DNA of 34,621 nucleotides from Chitinophagaceae bacterium (GTDB lineage Bacteria > Bacteroidota > Bacteroidia > Chitinophagales > Chitinophagaceae). The number at the start of each line of letters is the position of its first letter. Positions within the stretch are counted from its first letter, which is position 1. The stretch is taken from the NCBI GenBank assembly GCA_004299085.1, contig SCQV01000227.1, forward strand, positions 1 to 34,621, written 5' to 3'. Below the pieces are notes generated by a model, which saw nothing but the letters and a program-made list of their open reading frames with translations, was not told the DNA's origin and made no database searches. This document shows, piece by piece, positions 25,570-32,919 of this stretch. Both the position numbers and the translations under genes were made by a program.

Positions 25570-26464
25570 CTTTATTCTTTTTAAATAAATGATCTAATCT
25601 TTTTTCATACTCATAGTAACCGATGCTTTGGTAAAGTTCTTCCCGCGTTTGCATCGTATTTAAAACATTCTTTTGAGTCCCCTCTTTGCGGATATGCTCA
25701 TACACATTCTGAGCTGCTTTATTGGCTGCACGAAAAGCCGATAATGGATATAGTATTAACCCCACTCCTGCTGCTTTCAACTCATCTACCGTGTACATTT
25801 TTATCATTCCGAATTCAGTGATATTTGCCAGTACGGGAATACCTGTGGCATCTACAAATTTCTGATAAAAGCCAAGTTCAGGAACTGCTTCAGCAAAAAT
25901 AAAATCTGCTCCCGCTTCTTTATAGGCGACCGCTCTTTCCAAAGTCTTTTCAACACCTTCCGTAGCAAAAGCATCTGTCCGGGCGCCAATCACAAAGTTT
26001 TCGTCTGTCCGGCTGTCGGTTGCGGCCTTAAGCCGGTCCACCATTTCCTCTTTACTGACTACTTCCTTACCCGGCCGGTGTCCACAACGTTTGGCGCCAG
26101 CCTGATCTTCGATATGCAAAGCGGCAGCTCCCGCTTTAATTAAAGATTTTACGGTACGTGCAATATTAAATGCCGAAGGTCCAAAGCCTGTATCCACATC
26201 TACCAGCAACGGCAAATCGCAAACATTTGTAATTCGCCGGATATCTGTCAGCACATCTTCCAACGTTATAATACCTAAATCAGGAACTCCCAGGGAGCCT
26301 GCGGATACACCGCCGCCCGAAAGATAGACGGCCTCGAAACCCGCCTGCTGTGCCAGCAAAGCATGATTGGCATTGATGGCGCCAACAATCTGCAATGGGT
26401 TTTCTTTTTGCATGGCTTCCCGAAAACGCATACCAGGTGAGGTTATGAATGATTCTTTTTGCAT
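25559..26464 (-). CDS. prpB: 2-methylisocitrate lyase
   Basis: PrpB cleaves 2-methylisocitrate to pyruvate and succinate. The 301-residue protein belongs to the ICL/PEP-mutase family. It has the PrpB signature [10 protein letters not shown] with the active-site cysteine, preceded by the metal-binding VDVDTGFG, and IEDQAGA and GARTDA. The length fits PrpB (about 295) and not isocitrate lyase (about 430). It is the first gene of prpBCD. Downstream overlap with prpC couples them. A TATCCTTTG box at 26541-26549 (minus strand), with TTG 21 bases upstream, may be the operon promoter. Confidence 0.95.
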   Translation of the reverse strand: MQKESFITSPGMRFREAMQKENPLQIVGAINANHALLAQQAGFEAVYLSGGGVSAGSLGVPDLGIITLEDVLTDIRRITNVCDLPLLVDVDTGFGPSAFNIARTVKSLIKAGAAALHIEDQAGAKRCGHRPGKEVVSKEEMVDRLKAATDSRTDENFVIGARTDAFATEGVEKTLERAVAYKEAGADFIFAEAVPELGFYQKFVDATGIPVLANITEFGMIKMYTVDELKAAGVGLILYPLSAFRAANKAAQNVYEHIRKEGTQKNVLNTMQTREELYQSIGYYEYEKRLDHLFKKNKDGH

Positions 26465-26540
26465 TGTATGATTTATCTTCCGTTAACAAGAATTAAATAA
26501 TCCTTATTGTCACTTTTCAACTAAAATTTTTCAAAATAAA

Positions 26541-26549
26541 CAAAGGATA
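26541..26549 (-). promoter_or_regulatory. Likely prpBCD promoter box
   Basis: The minus strand reads TATCCTTTG, one base longer in its spacer than TAnnTTTG, with a TTGACA-like element about 21 bases upstream. It lies about 77 bases before the prpB ATG. Confidence 0.4.
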
Positions 26550-26644
26550 GCCAATATTAAGAAGGAATGTCAAGGTAAACAAATTTATTGGTTTTTATTG
26601 CCGGAATTTTGAATTGAAAGGAAGATTTCTTTTTATAAAAATCG

Positions 26645-27328
26645 CTAAAAGATTAGAGGGAGAAGACGATATTTTACCTTTTTGCAGTATGCCTCATAGC
26701 CTTCTAAATGCCGTTTCAAAACTTTCTCTTCATCAATTATCCTAAAGATGATAACCATCAATAAGACCGCCACAGGAATAAGTCCCCATAAGGACCCTAA
26801 CGCGAGCGGCGTAAAAAACATCAAAATCAATGCTCCTGAATACATGGGATGACGAATAACGCCATATAATCCATTTGAAATGACTTGTTGGTTTTCTTGT
26901 ACTTCAATGGTAGCACTTAGAAAAGTGTTTTGCTTATAAACAAAAAATAAAAAAATGAAGGCAAGCACACAAAATGCATCACCTGAATAAGACAGCCATA
27001 ATGGAACCTCTGACCATTTATCGCGATAATCAAGCGCTAATATAGCATAAATAGCTATAAATATCAATCCTGCAGCCGATTGAATCAGCTTCTGGCGCCA
27101 ACGTTGTTCCGCCACAGGCCCCGCATACAACCTGCTTGTTAATAATGGTTTGTTGAATAAAAACAAGTACACGGTAATTGCAAAAACCGGAATAAAAAAT
27201 GTTGCCAGATATAACCAGGCTAAAGGATAATCTAAACTACCATAGCATAAGCATGAGATTGCTCCAATGACAGTCAAGAGGAATAATATGCCAGCCATAC
27301 TTTTTATAAATAATCCGGAATTTTTCAT
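26645..27328 (-). CDS. ICMT/PEMT-type membrane methyltransferase
   Basis: This 227-residue membrane protein has about five hydrophobic segments. Near residue 160 it has the isoprenylcysteine methyltransferase family motif (NGLYGVIRHPMYSGALI, with RHPMY). At the C terminus it has DEEKVLKRHLEGYEAYCKKVKYRLLP. Together these form the SAM-binding site. Bacterial members methylate unknown lipid or small-molecule acceptors, not prenylated proteins. It is co-directional with the SDR and TetR genes upstream, with 80 bases separating it from the SDR stop; an inverted repeat lies in that gap. The acceptor is unknown. Confidence 0.85.
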   Translation of the reverse strand: MKNSGLFIKSMAGILFLLTVIGAISCLCYGSLDYPLAWLYLATFFIPVFAITVYLFLFNKPLLTSRLYAGPVAEQRWRQKLIQSAAGLIFIAIYAILALDYRDKWSEVPLWLSYSGDAFCVLAFIFLFFVYKQNTFLSATIEVQENQQVISNGLYGVIRHPMYSGALILMFFTPLALGSLWGLIPVAVLLMVIIFRIIDEEKVLKRHLEGYEAYCKKVKYRLLPLIF

Positions 27329-27348
27329 TTGTCAGTAAATAAATCCTA

Positions 27349-27374
27349 CTAATATTTTAGTTCTTAAATATTAG
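27349..27374. repeat. Inverted repeat CTAATATTT-N8-AAATATTAG
   Basis: Perfect nine-base arms at 27349-27357 and 27366-27374 sit in the 80-base gap between the SDR gene and the ICMT-like gene. It is AT-rich, so operator or attenuator use is more plausible than a stable terminator. Confidence 0.5.
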
Positions 27375-27408
27375 AAATCATTACAATAAGAAACGCGTGC
27401 TTTTTATT

Positions 27409-28257
27409 TCAGGGTTTTAAAGACTTGAAATGATTCTCAAGCTTGTCACTTCCAAAAGACGGGGCAACCATATTTTGCGATAAAATAGTGGCTACAAACT
27501 CGAATGGGCCGTAGGTTTTGCTGCTCATCAGCCATCTCATTATGTTAGCCGCACCTTTTACAATACCCATAGGCAGATGAATAATTTTCCTTGGTTTCCC
27601 CAAAACTTCGAAGGCCAGATTAGCAATTTGATTATGCGTAAAGGTTTCGGGACCCTCTACTTCAGGCTCCGTTCTTCCGGTATTGATTGCACTAATACAG
27701 AACTTAGCAAGGTCTTTTCCACTGATCGGATTAATTTGATTATTACCATTTCCAAAAATATAGACCTTTCCTTTCTGTGCCATCCCGAAATACTCGCTCA
27801 TATCAGAAAAATACCCGGTTGGGCGTATAACCCTATAATCCAACCCTGAACTTCTGAGCGCTTCTACAAACTTTTCTTTCGCTTCGCAGATTTTTAAATT
27901 CTTAAACTTCTCTCCATTATAAACGGAAACATACATAAATTTTTCAACACTTCTTTTTGATGCTTCATTTAAAAGATTAAGGTTACCCTGAAAATCCACA
28001 TCGTGATAAGTAAAACCGTCTTTCTGCCTCGTGATGCCAACAGAAGTAAAAACAATATCTACGTCATCACATATATTTATCAACGTTTCTGGCCGGGTAA
28101 TCTCTGCCTGAATAATTTCATCGGCGTTAATCCCCTTCTCTTTAAATTTTTCCAGATTCCTGACCATGACCTTGGTATAATAGTTCTCCTCTTTGAAGGC
28201 TTGTGCAACGTAATTTCCCAGGTAACCGGTTGCTCCTGCTATCAGAACTTTTTTCAT
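27409..28257 (-). CDS. NmrA-like atypical SDR protein
   Basis: This 282-residue Rossmann-fold protein starts MKKVLIAGATGYLGNYVAQAF, whose GATGYLG is the NAD(P)-binding loop near residues 8-14. Later there are VDIVFTSVGITRQKDG and VEKFMYVSVYNGE, and a substrate part RVIRPTGYFSDMSEYFG. The standard YxxxK catalytic pair is not obvious, so it belongs to the atypical NmrA/YwnB-like group that may bind NADP as sensor or quinone reductase. It lies 36 bases after the short methyltransferase-like gene, likely in the same transcript. Ligand and reaction unknown. Confidence 0.85.
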   Translation of the reverse strand: MKKVLIAGATGYLGNYVAQAFKEENYYTKVMVRNLEKFKEKGINADEIIQAEITRPETLINICDDVDIVFTSVGITRQKDGFTYHDVDFQGNLNLLNEASKRSVEKFMYVSVYNGEKFKNLKICEAKEKFVEALRSSGLDYRVIRPTGYFSDMSEYFGMAQKGKVYIFGNGNNQINPISGKDLAKFCISAINTGRTEPEVEGPETFTHNQIANLAFEVLGKPRKIIHLPMGIVKGAANIMRWLMSSKTYGPFEFVATILSQNMVAPSFGSDKLENHFKSLKP

Positions 28258-28293
28258 ATCAGTCTTAACATGTATATTTTATAAGCAACTTAC

Positions 28294-28605
28294 TCAGTGA
28301 ATAAATAGTACTAATCCATTAGTTTTATCTGCATATTCCTCATAGCCTTCCCCATATTTATTTTTAAGGTAATTATCACGTTTGGGCGCATTGTAAAAAG
28401 TAAAAAAGAGAAATATAGGAATGATGATCGCAAACCCATTCCGTGCAAGAATGGCAAAAGCAATTATCCACAAAATATTGCTGAAATAGTTGATGTATCC
28501 GGAATATTTTAAATGACCTTTCGTATATATTTTATCTTTGTTTCCGGGATAGTGAATAATAACTTTTTGAGGAATGCTTTCATCATTCTTTCCGTATAAA
28601 TCCAT
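28294..28605 (-). CDS. Short DUF1295/ICMT-like membrane protein, possibly a remnant
   Basis: This 103-residue protein with about two membrane segments resembles only the C-terminal half of DUF1295/ICMT-type methyltransferases. YTKGHLKYSGYINYFSNILW aligns with the usual G-LW-YSRHPNYFGE pattern, but the RHP triad is replaced by GYI, so the SAM-site residues are lost. The end, RDNYLKNKYGEGYEEYADKT, still matches the family. The N-terminal membrane half is missing and no fragment of it is seen upstream. It may be a small functional relic or a decaying gene. It sits between the TetR/DUF4288 pair and the SDR gene on the same strand. Confidence 0.55.
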   Translation of the reverse strand: MDLYGKNDESIPQKVIIHYPGNKDKIYTKGHLKYSGYINYFSNILWIIAFAILARNGFAIIIPIFLFFTFYNAPKRDNYLKNKYGEGYEEYADKTNGLVLFIH

Positions 28606-28721
28606 AGATTAACTGTTTCCAATAATGGGGAACATTACCGTCCCCAAGTAGCAAATTATTCAACGATATCTATGCAACTTTAACTGCCCTGTCAAGGCAA
28701 GTTTTGTGAAAAACTATCTTA

Positions 28722-29081
28722 TTAGAATATTGTTTCTATCGCGGAATACAATTCTTCGGAATATAATTTCAATTGCTTATCCCTTTGCAGGCTTATAAAT
28801 TCCCGGGCAGGCATTTCTGAAAGATGAGAATTAAGCTCTATGCCATCGGTTAGTTCCGGTAAATGGCTCATCTCTGAAATCGCAATAAATTCCCAGACAA
28901 TCCTTTGTCCGGAATCATTAATAAATTCAGAGGCATCTTTCTCACCCCATACGGCAGCATTTTGCAGTGCTTCCTGTAAATTTTTACCATTGATCAAGCG
29001 GAGCTTTTCCTCGAATAAGCCCATCTCACTTTCTTCCTCAGTGAGAATGCGGAATACAATTTTTGCAAGATACCAATTCAT
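28722..29081 (-). CDS. DUF4288 domain protein
   Basis: This is a 119-residue cytosolic protein. It starts MNWYLAKIVFRILTEEESEM, the start typical of DUF4288, and includes FEEKLRLINGKNLQEAL and WEFIAISEM. The function of the family is unknown. The ATG overlaps the TGA of the TetR gene by the four bases ATGA (29078-29081), so the two are translationally coupled and probably share regulation. Confidence 0.8.
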   Translation of the reverse strand: MNWYLAKIVFRILTEEESEMGLFEEKLRLINGKNLQEALQNAAVWGEKDASEFINDSGQRIVWEFIAISEMSHLPELTDGIELNSHLSEMPAREFISLQRDKQLKLYSEELYSAIETIF

Positions 29082-29653
29082 AATCCATATCTTTTTTCAA
29101 TCAGTTTTTTCATATTCTTAACCGGGTATTCTTCCCCTAACGTCAGATAGCCAACAGACATGCCGTCAAAGATTGCGCCAAATAAATACGCCTCCCCTTC
29201 CGGGTCTTCCATTTTTAATTTTTTAAATAAATCTGTCAATGCCGACATCCACACGATTCTCATCTTATCAAAATCTTTTTTAAGCCCTTTCATCACCTCC
29301 GGCTGTAAGACTAATGCCATCATCAGCCGGTTTATCTTCGGCTTTTGAACGATATAATTAACAGAAAAATCAATCATTCGCTGCATATATTCTTCCGGTG
29401 ACAATGATTCACTCCATTGCATCATAACAGCGGTTTCTTTCAGCAATAACCCAAACAGGTTTTTCAGGATATCCTGCTTGCTGCTGAAATAATGATAAAT
29501 CAGTCCTTTGGAAATCTTCGCTTTGGCGGCTATGCTATCTACAGAGGTTCGCGTATAGCCATGAATGGCAAATAATTCAAAGGCGGCCATTAAAATCTTT
29601 TTCCGGCTTATTTCCTGCATTTCCTTAAAATCTTCTTTCTTCCTGGGCGCCAT
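29078..29653 (-). CDS. TetR-family transcriptional regulator
   Basis: This 191-residue repressor has an N-terminal TetR DNA-binding domain (about 14-62): RKKILMAAFELFAIHGYTRT, then SVDSIAAKAKISKGLIYHYF, where the recognition helix ends in YHYF, the family hallmark. The C-terminal ligand domain is diverse and its inducer cannot be told. A near-palindrome at 29662-29681 overlaps its own -7 box, so autoregulation is likely. It heads a same-strand run of five genes ending at 26645. Targets beyond its own operon are unknown. Confidence 0.92.
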   Translation of the reverse strand: MAPRKKEDFKEMQEISRKKILMAAFELFAIHGYTRTSVDSIAAKAKISKGLIYHYFSSKQDILKNLFGLLLKETAVMMQWSESLSPEEYMQRMIDFSVNYIVQKPKINRLMMALVLQPEVMKGLKKDFDKMRIVWMSALTDLFKKLKMEDPEGEAYLFGAIFDGMSVGYLTLGEEYPVKNMKKLIEKRYGL

Positions 29654-29661
29654 AATCTTTA

Positions 29662-29681
29662 TTGACTGATTAGTCGGTCAA
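29662..29681. promoter_or_regulatory. TetR operator candidate
   Basis: TTGACTGATTAGTCGGTCAA is a 20-base near-palindrome: arms TTGAC/GTCAA, with centre GATTAGTC. It resembles GACTGACTAGTC-type operators of several TetR repressors. It begins 9 bases before the TetR ATG and overlaps the -7 box. Confidence 0.65.
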
Positions 29682-29686
29682 AGGTA
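29679..29686 (-). promoter_or_regulatory. Bacteroidota -7 box for the tetR gene
   Basis: The minus strand reads TACCTTTG, matching TAnnTTTG. Start of transcription would be near 29672, inside the operator. Confidence 0.65.
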
Positions 29687-29749
29687 GGAATGATTTTTAT
29701 ATTGGAAAATTTTTTTTATACGGAGTGTTGAAATATACCTATGAATAAT

Positions 29750-29777
29750 AAAAAAAGCCCCGCGTTAAACGAGGCCC
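29750..29777 (-). terminator. Intrinsic terminator after the Gln-rich protein gene
   Basis: On the minus strand GCCTCG pairs with CGGGGC (one G-T wobble) around a TTTAACG-type loop, followed by a run of seven T. It lies about 30 bases after the stop at 29808. Confidence 0.7.
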
Positions 29778-29807
29778 TATTCTCTGTTATCGGCAAATAT
29801 TCAGTCT

Positions 29808-30170
29808 TTATAATCTAAAGGGGTGTTGTATGGCTGAAGTATCCGCCTTGGTTGTTGTATCTATAGTGGAGGAATCTTTTTTCTTCGGATGTGTTGTATC
29901 CGAAGGTGTCGTTTGATACGGATTATCCTGAGACATTACCGGGTTATTTTTAGGCTGAGGGAATGTCTTTTGTTGTTGATTTTCCGGAAATGTAGATTCA
30001 TTATGCTGCTGCGGAAAATAGGTACTTTGCTGTTTTTGTGTCGGCGTCATGGATTGCTGCGGCTGCTGATAAGTATCTTGTTGTGGTGTTTGCTGAGGTT
30101 GCTGAACCTGGGCAAAGACGGTGGTGGATACGAATGCGCATGCCACGGACATTATAACTAACTTTTTCAT
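29808..30170 (-). CDS. Secreted Gln/Pro-rich low-complexity protein
   Basis: This is a 120-residue exported protein of unknown family. The signal peptide MKKLVIMSVACAFVSTTVFA is cleaved after AxA-like VFA, before QVQQPQQ. About a fifth of the mature part is Gln, with many Pro, Thr and Ser and short repeats such as PQQ and TYxQ. It carries no cysteine after the signal and no obvious fold, so it is likely disordered in the periplasm or outside the cell. The clean start, signal peptide and a strong terminator downstream support a real single-gene unit. Confidence 0.75.
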   Translation of the reverse strand: MKKLVIMSVACAFVSTTVFAQVQQPQQTPQQDTYQQPQQSMTPTQKQQSTYFPQQHNESTFPENQQQKTFPQPKNNPVMSQDNPYQTTPSDTTHPKKKDSSTIDTTTKADTSAIQHPFRL

Positions 30171-30283
30171 AGGACAAACTATTTTAAATTAGATGAATAT
30201 GATTTACAGATAGTGATCGTCCAAGAATTATACCGGAATGGAAGATTGGTATTAAAGTTTTGTTAAAGAGATGAGAATCACTT

Positions 30284-30775
30284 TTAGCTTTTCATATTGA
30301 TATACTGAAGAGGAAGTCCTAAATTATTCGTTTTACATAACTGTATGACCGCTTGTAAATCATCAATCTTTTTCCCGGTTATCCGGACAGTATCATCCAT
30401 GATTTGGGCTTGCACTTTCAGCCCGGAATCTTTGATAACCTTCGTTATTTTTTTAGCGTCTTCCCGCGAAATACCGTTTTTAACCGGTACCTCCTTTTTT
30501 AATATTTTCCCGGATGGACGTGCTTCTTTGCTTATATCAAGTGCATGCGCATCAATGCCCTGACGCATGGCACGGCTTAGCAACACTTCTTCCATCTGAT
30601 GTATCTTCATATCACCTTCCGCTTCAAGCGTGATAATCATATCCTTTTTATTCAATTCCACATTGACATGCGTTCCTTTGAAATCGAACCGGTTGGAAAG
30701 CTCTTTATTAACCACATTAATGGTATTATCTAAAGCCTGGGCATCTGTTTTGCTGACGATATCAAATGATGGCAT
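30284..30775 (-). CDS. yajQ: YajQ family nucleotide-binding protein
   Basis: This 163-residue cytosolic protein is of the YajQ/DUF520 family. It starts PSFDIVSKTDAQALDNTINVV and has FDFKGTHVNVELNKKDM, with the two ferredoxin-like domains, then RISGKKIDDLQAVIQLC-type C-terminal text (here VRITGKKIDD). Some relatives bind c-di-GMP and RNA. The length is normal. A TATTTTTG box at 30792-30799 (minus strand) lies 17 bases before the ATG, with a palindrome AATGAAT-A-ATTCATT at 30799-30813 next to it. The GH53 gene ends just upstream. Confidence 0.95.
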   Translation of the reverse strand: MPSFDIVSKTDAQALDNTINVVNKELSNRFDFKGTHVNVELNKKDMIITLEAEGDMKIHQMEEVLLSRAMRQGIDAHALDISKEARPSGKILKKEVPVKNGISREDAKKITKVIKDSGLKVQAQIMDDTVRITGKKIDDLQAVIQLCKTNNLGLPLQYINMKS

Positions 30776-30791
30776 AATTCATATTTTAAGA

Positions 30792-30799
30792 CAAAAATA
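30792..30799 (-). promoter_or_regulatory. Bacteroidota -7 box for yajQ
   Basis: The minus strand reads TATTTTTG. It lies 17 bases before the yajQ ATG. The palindrome AATGAATAATTCATT at 30799-30813 abuts it and covers the GH53 stop codon. Confidence 0.5.
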
Positions 30800-30808
30800 A
30801 TGAATAAT

Positions 30809-31876
30809 TCATTGTTCAAAAGCATTTAAGGCTGTAGTTGGCATTCCCTGATTATTAAAGGCCCCTTTTCCATAACCCTGCCAGTTATTATAACATTCAG
30901 GTTCCCAATAAAAAACGCCTAATCCCATTTGATTGGGAAGGGATTTTACTTTATTGATAATATCTGAAAGAAAGCTTCTGCTGGCTAATGAATCCGTCAT
31001 GCTCATCCACACTTCACAAATCATAATTTTTTTTCCATATCTTGAAACCATATCCTGCATATTACTAAGACATTCGTTATCTAAACTCTGCCAGGTATCT
31101 GCATCGGGGTAAAGCGACATGCCGATGATATCCCAGTGTGCACCATTAGATTGTAATCCGTCAAATACCCAGCGAAATAAGCTGTTATCATATCCGTTGG
31201 AAATATGCACAATTACCTGAATGGAGCTATCCACTGCTTTGGCAGCAGTATATCCTGCATTAATCATTTGTGCGAAAGTATCTATATGGGTGCTTGCCAT
31301 GCCGTCAGGCCACAGCATGCCGTTATTAGTTTCATTACCTATTTGCACCCATTGTGGAACAATGCCATTGGATTTCAAAAGGGTCAATACATTAAAAGTA
31401 TATTGATAAACGGAATCAATGAGTGCACTGGTGCTTGCATTCGCCCAGACTGCCGGCTTCGTTTGATGTGCCGGATCTGCCCACGTATCACTGTAATGAA
31501 AATCAATCATGATTTTAAACCCGGCTTGCTTTGCGCGGATGGCCTTGTTCAAAACATCTGCTGTTCCACACCAGCCGTTGACAGGATTTACCCAGGCACG
31601 AAGGCGGATAGCATTTATCCCTTTTTCTTTTAATATTTGCAGGCAATCTTTTTGCTGGCCGGTGGTATCGTAAAACTTGTATCCGGAAGCTTCCATTTGC
31701 GTAAGCCAGCTTACATCCGCCCCTTTGGCAAATAATGTATCTGTGGGCGAATGGGTCACCGGCGGCTTTTCCGGTGTTACAGTGTGGCCTTTACACCCGG
31801 CCATAACCAAAGAAAGAAGAAGAAACGATATCCGGATTTTGTTCCTGATATTACCTGAAATTGAAAGGTTATTCAT
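30809..31876 (-). CDS. Arabinogalactan endo-beta-1,4-galactanase (GH53) lipoprotein
   Basis: GH53 enzymes cut beta-1,4-galactan side chains of pectin. From ATG 31876 the protein has 355 residues. The lipobox VMAGC puts the lipidated cysteine at 28, so it is probably on the cell surface or periplasm. The TIM-barrel hallmarks are DFHYSDTWADP at 125-135, QIGNETNNGMLWP with acid/base Glu182, and ICEVWMS with nucleophile Glu288. The frame extends eight residues further (to 31900). No SusC/SusD, sugar transporter or other glycosidase lies nearby, so it is not in a polysaccharide locus. A TAAATTTG at 31880-31887 lies only three bases before the ATG, so a leaderless message or a longer transcript is possible. 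Confidence 0.92.
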   Translation of the reverse strand: MNNLSISGNIRNKIRISFLLLSLVMAGCKGHTVTPEKPPVTHSPTDTLFAKGADVSWLTQMEASGYKFYDTTGQQKDCLQILKEKGINAIRLRAWVNPVNGWCGTADVLNKAIRAKQAGFKIMIDFHYSDTWADPAHQTKPAVWANASTSALIDSVYQYTFNVLTLLKSNGIVPQWVQIGNETNNGMLWPDGMASTHIDTFAQMINAGYTAAKAVDSSIQVIVHISNGYDNSLFRWVFDGLQSNGAHWDIIGMSLYPDADTWQSLDNECLSNMQDMVSRYGKKIMICEVWMSMTDSLASRSFLSDIINKVKSLPNQMGLGVFYWEPECYNNWQGYGKGAFNNQGMPTTALNAFEQ

Positions 31877-31934
31877 ACCCAAATTTAGTATGAATAACAT
31901 TCAATGTTTAATATAAAGGAAAATTTTTTTAATG

Positions 31935-32660
31935 TTATTCCTTTATTATCTTTCCCATCCCGGAGATGGACTCATTGACAGCAGGATTCCCTTTGTACCA
32001 TACCTTTCCCATTCCTGAAACAGATACTGTTAATTCCTTTTGTGCATTGACATGTAGCTTACCCATACCGGAAATATGGGCTTCCGTATTATCGGTGGCA
32101 AGGTCATCCGCCGTCACATTACCGGATCCTGAAATAGAAAGTTTCGATGAAGAAGCTTTGCCCTGAAGGTTCATTTTGGCAGTCCCTGAAATACTCGTCG
32201 TTAATGAACCGGTGCTGAGCTTTAAGTCCATATCTGCAGTACCGCTGACATTAATTTTCAAATGATCGGATTGCAGTATATTCTGGCTTTGCACTTTACA
32301 TACACCGCTTACATTGAGCGCATCCAGTTCAGGCAGGGTAACATACACATTAATGGATTTAGAGGGATTTGGTGATACCTCTTTTTTAATTTTCAAATCA
32401 AGTGTGTTGCCATTTACTTCTGTGATGACATAAGGAAGCAGGTTTTCATCTGTCTCCACTTTTACCTGGGTTGAATTTCCCTGGGTAAGGAACACATGAA
32501 AAGTTCCAGAGCAGTCTATTTTATGGAAGCTGCCCGTTTCCCGCATTTGGGATTGTATGTTTCCATTCCCTGTAATTCTCTGGGCATCGCAAGATAACGA
32601 GAATACAGAAAGTAGTAAAAAAATGGCCCCTGTTCCAAGGATTAATGTAAGCTGTTTCAT
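31935..32660 (-). CDS. Head GIN-domain (DUF2807) exported protein
   Basis: This 241-residue exported protein begins with a signal peptide (MKQLTLILGTGAIFLLLSVF, with a likely AxA-type cleavage at CDA-QR). The mature part starts with RITGNGNI, then a DUF2807/GIN domain made of short beta-strands with repeated SG-type turns: NVSGTADMDL, SISGTAKMNL, SISGSGNV, HISGMGKL, VSVSGMGKV, SISGMGKI. These give a right-handed beta-solenoid. It lies 259 bases after the DUF4097-like gene (same strand) and 58 bases before GH53. Its exact role is unknown; the family is often annotated as putative adhesin. Confidence 0.88.
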   Translation of the reverse strand: MKQLTLILGTGAIFLLLSVFSLSCDAQRITGNGNIQSQMRETGSFHKIDCSGTFHVFLTQGNSTQVKVETDENLLPYVITEVNGNTLDLKIKKEVSPNPSKSINVYVTLPELDALNVSGVCKVQSQNILQSDHLKINVSGTADMDLKLSTGSLTTSISGTAKMNLQGKASSSKLSISGSGNVTADDLATDNTEAHISGMGKLHVNAQKELTVSVSGMGKVWYKGNPAVNESISGMGKIIKE

Positions 32661-32729
32661 GATGATAATAATTTTTTAGTTGTAATAATGGAAATTTGAA
32701 ATTTGTTTGATGGATAGTGCCTGGTTTTT

Positions 32730-32757
32730 AATATTGAACATTGAATATTGAATATTG
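32730..32757. repeat. TTGAATATTGAA-type tandem motif
   Basis: AATATTGAACATTGAATATTG continues with a further ATTG unit, giving tandem 7-base-like steps. The same style is found at 24196-24233, 21782-21799 and 7016-7056. Confidence 0.55.
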
Positions 32758-32792
32758 CCCAAAGGTTCAAAGAACTCTTTTGTCCATAAGGA

Positions 32793-32826
32793 CTCCTCTG
32801 GAGGAGGCTCCTTCGGAGAGCATTGA
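32793..32826. repeat. Double hairpin motif in the DUF4097-DUF2807 gap
   Basis: CTCCTC-TG-GAGGAG (32793-32806) is a perfect palindrome and is followed at once by GCTCC-TTC-GGAGA (32807-32819). The second part matches the hairpin at 24387-24404. The gap continues with GATTTATGATTTATGA (32866-32881), an AT-rich phrase, and no ORF. Confidence 0.5.
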
Positions 32827-32919
32827 TAACTGAACATTAAAAGTTGACATTCGCGATTATTTGTGATTTATGATTTATGAATGAGGATCAAGAATGTGGA
32901 ATCAGCCATATATGCCTGG

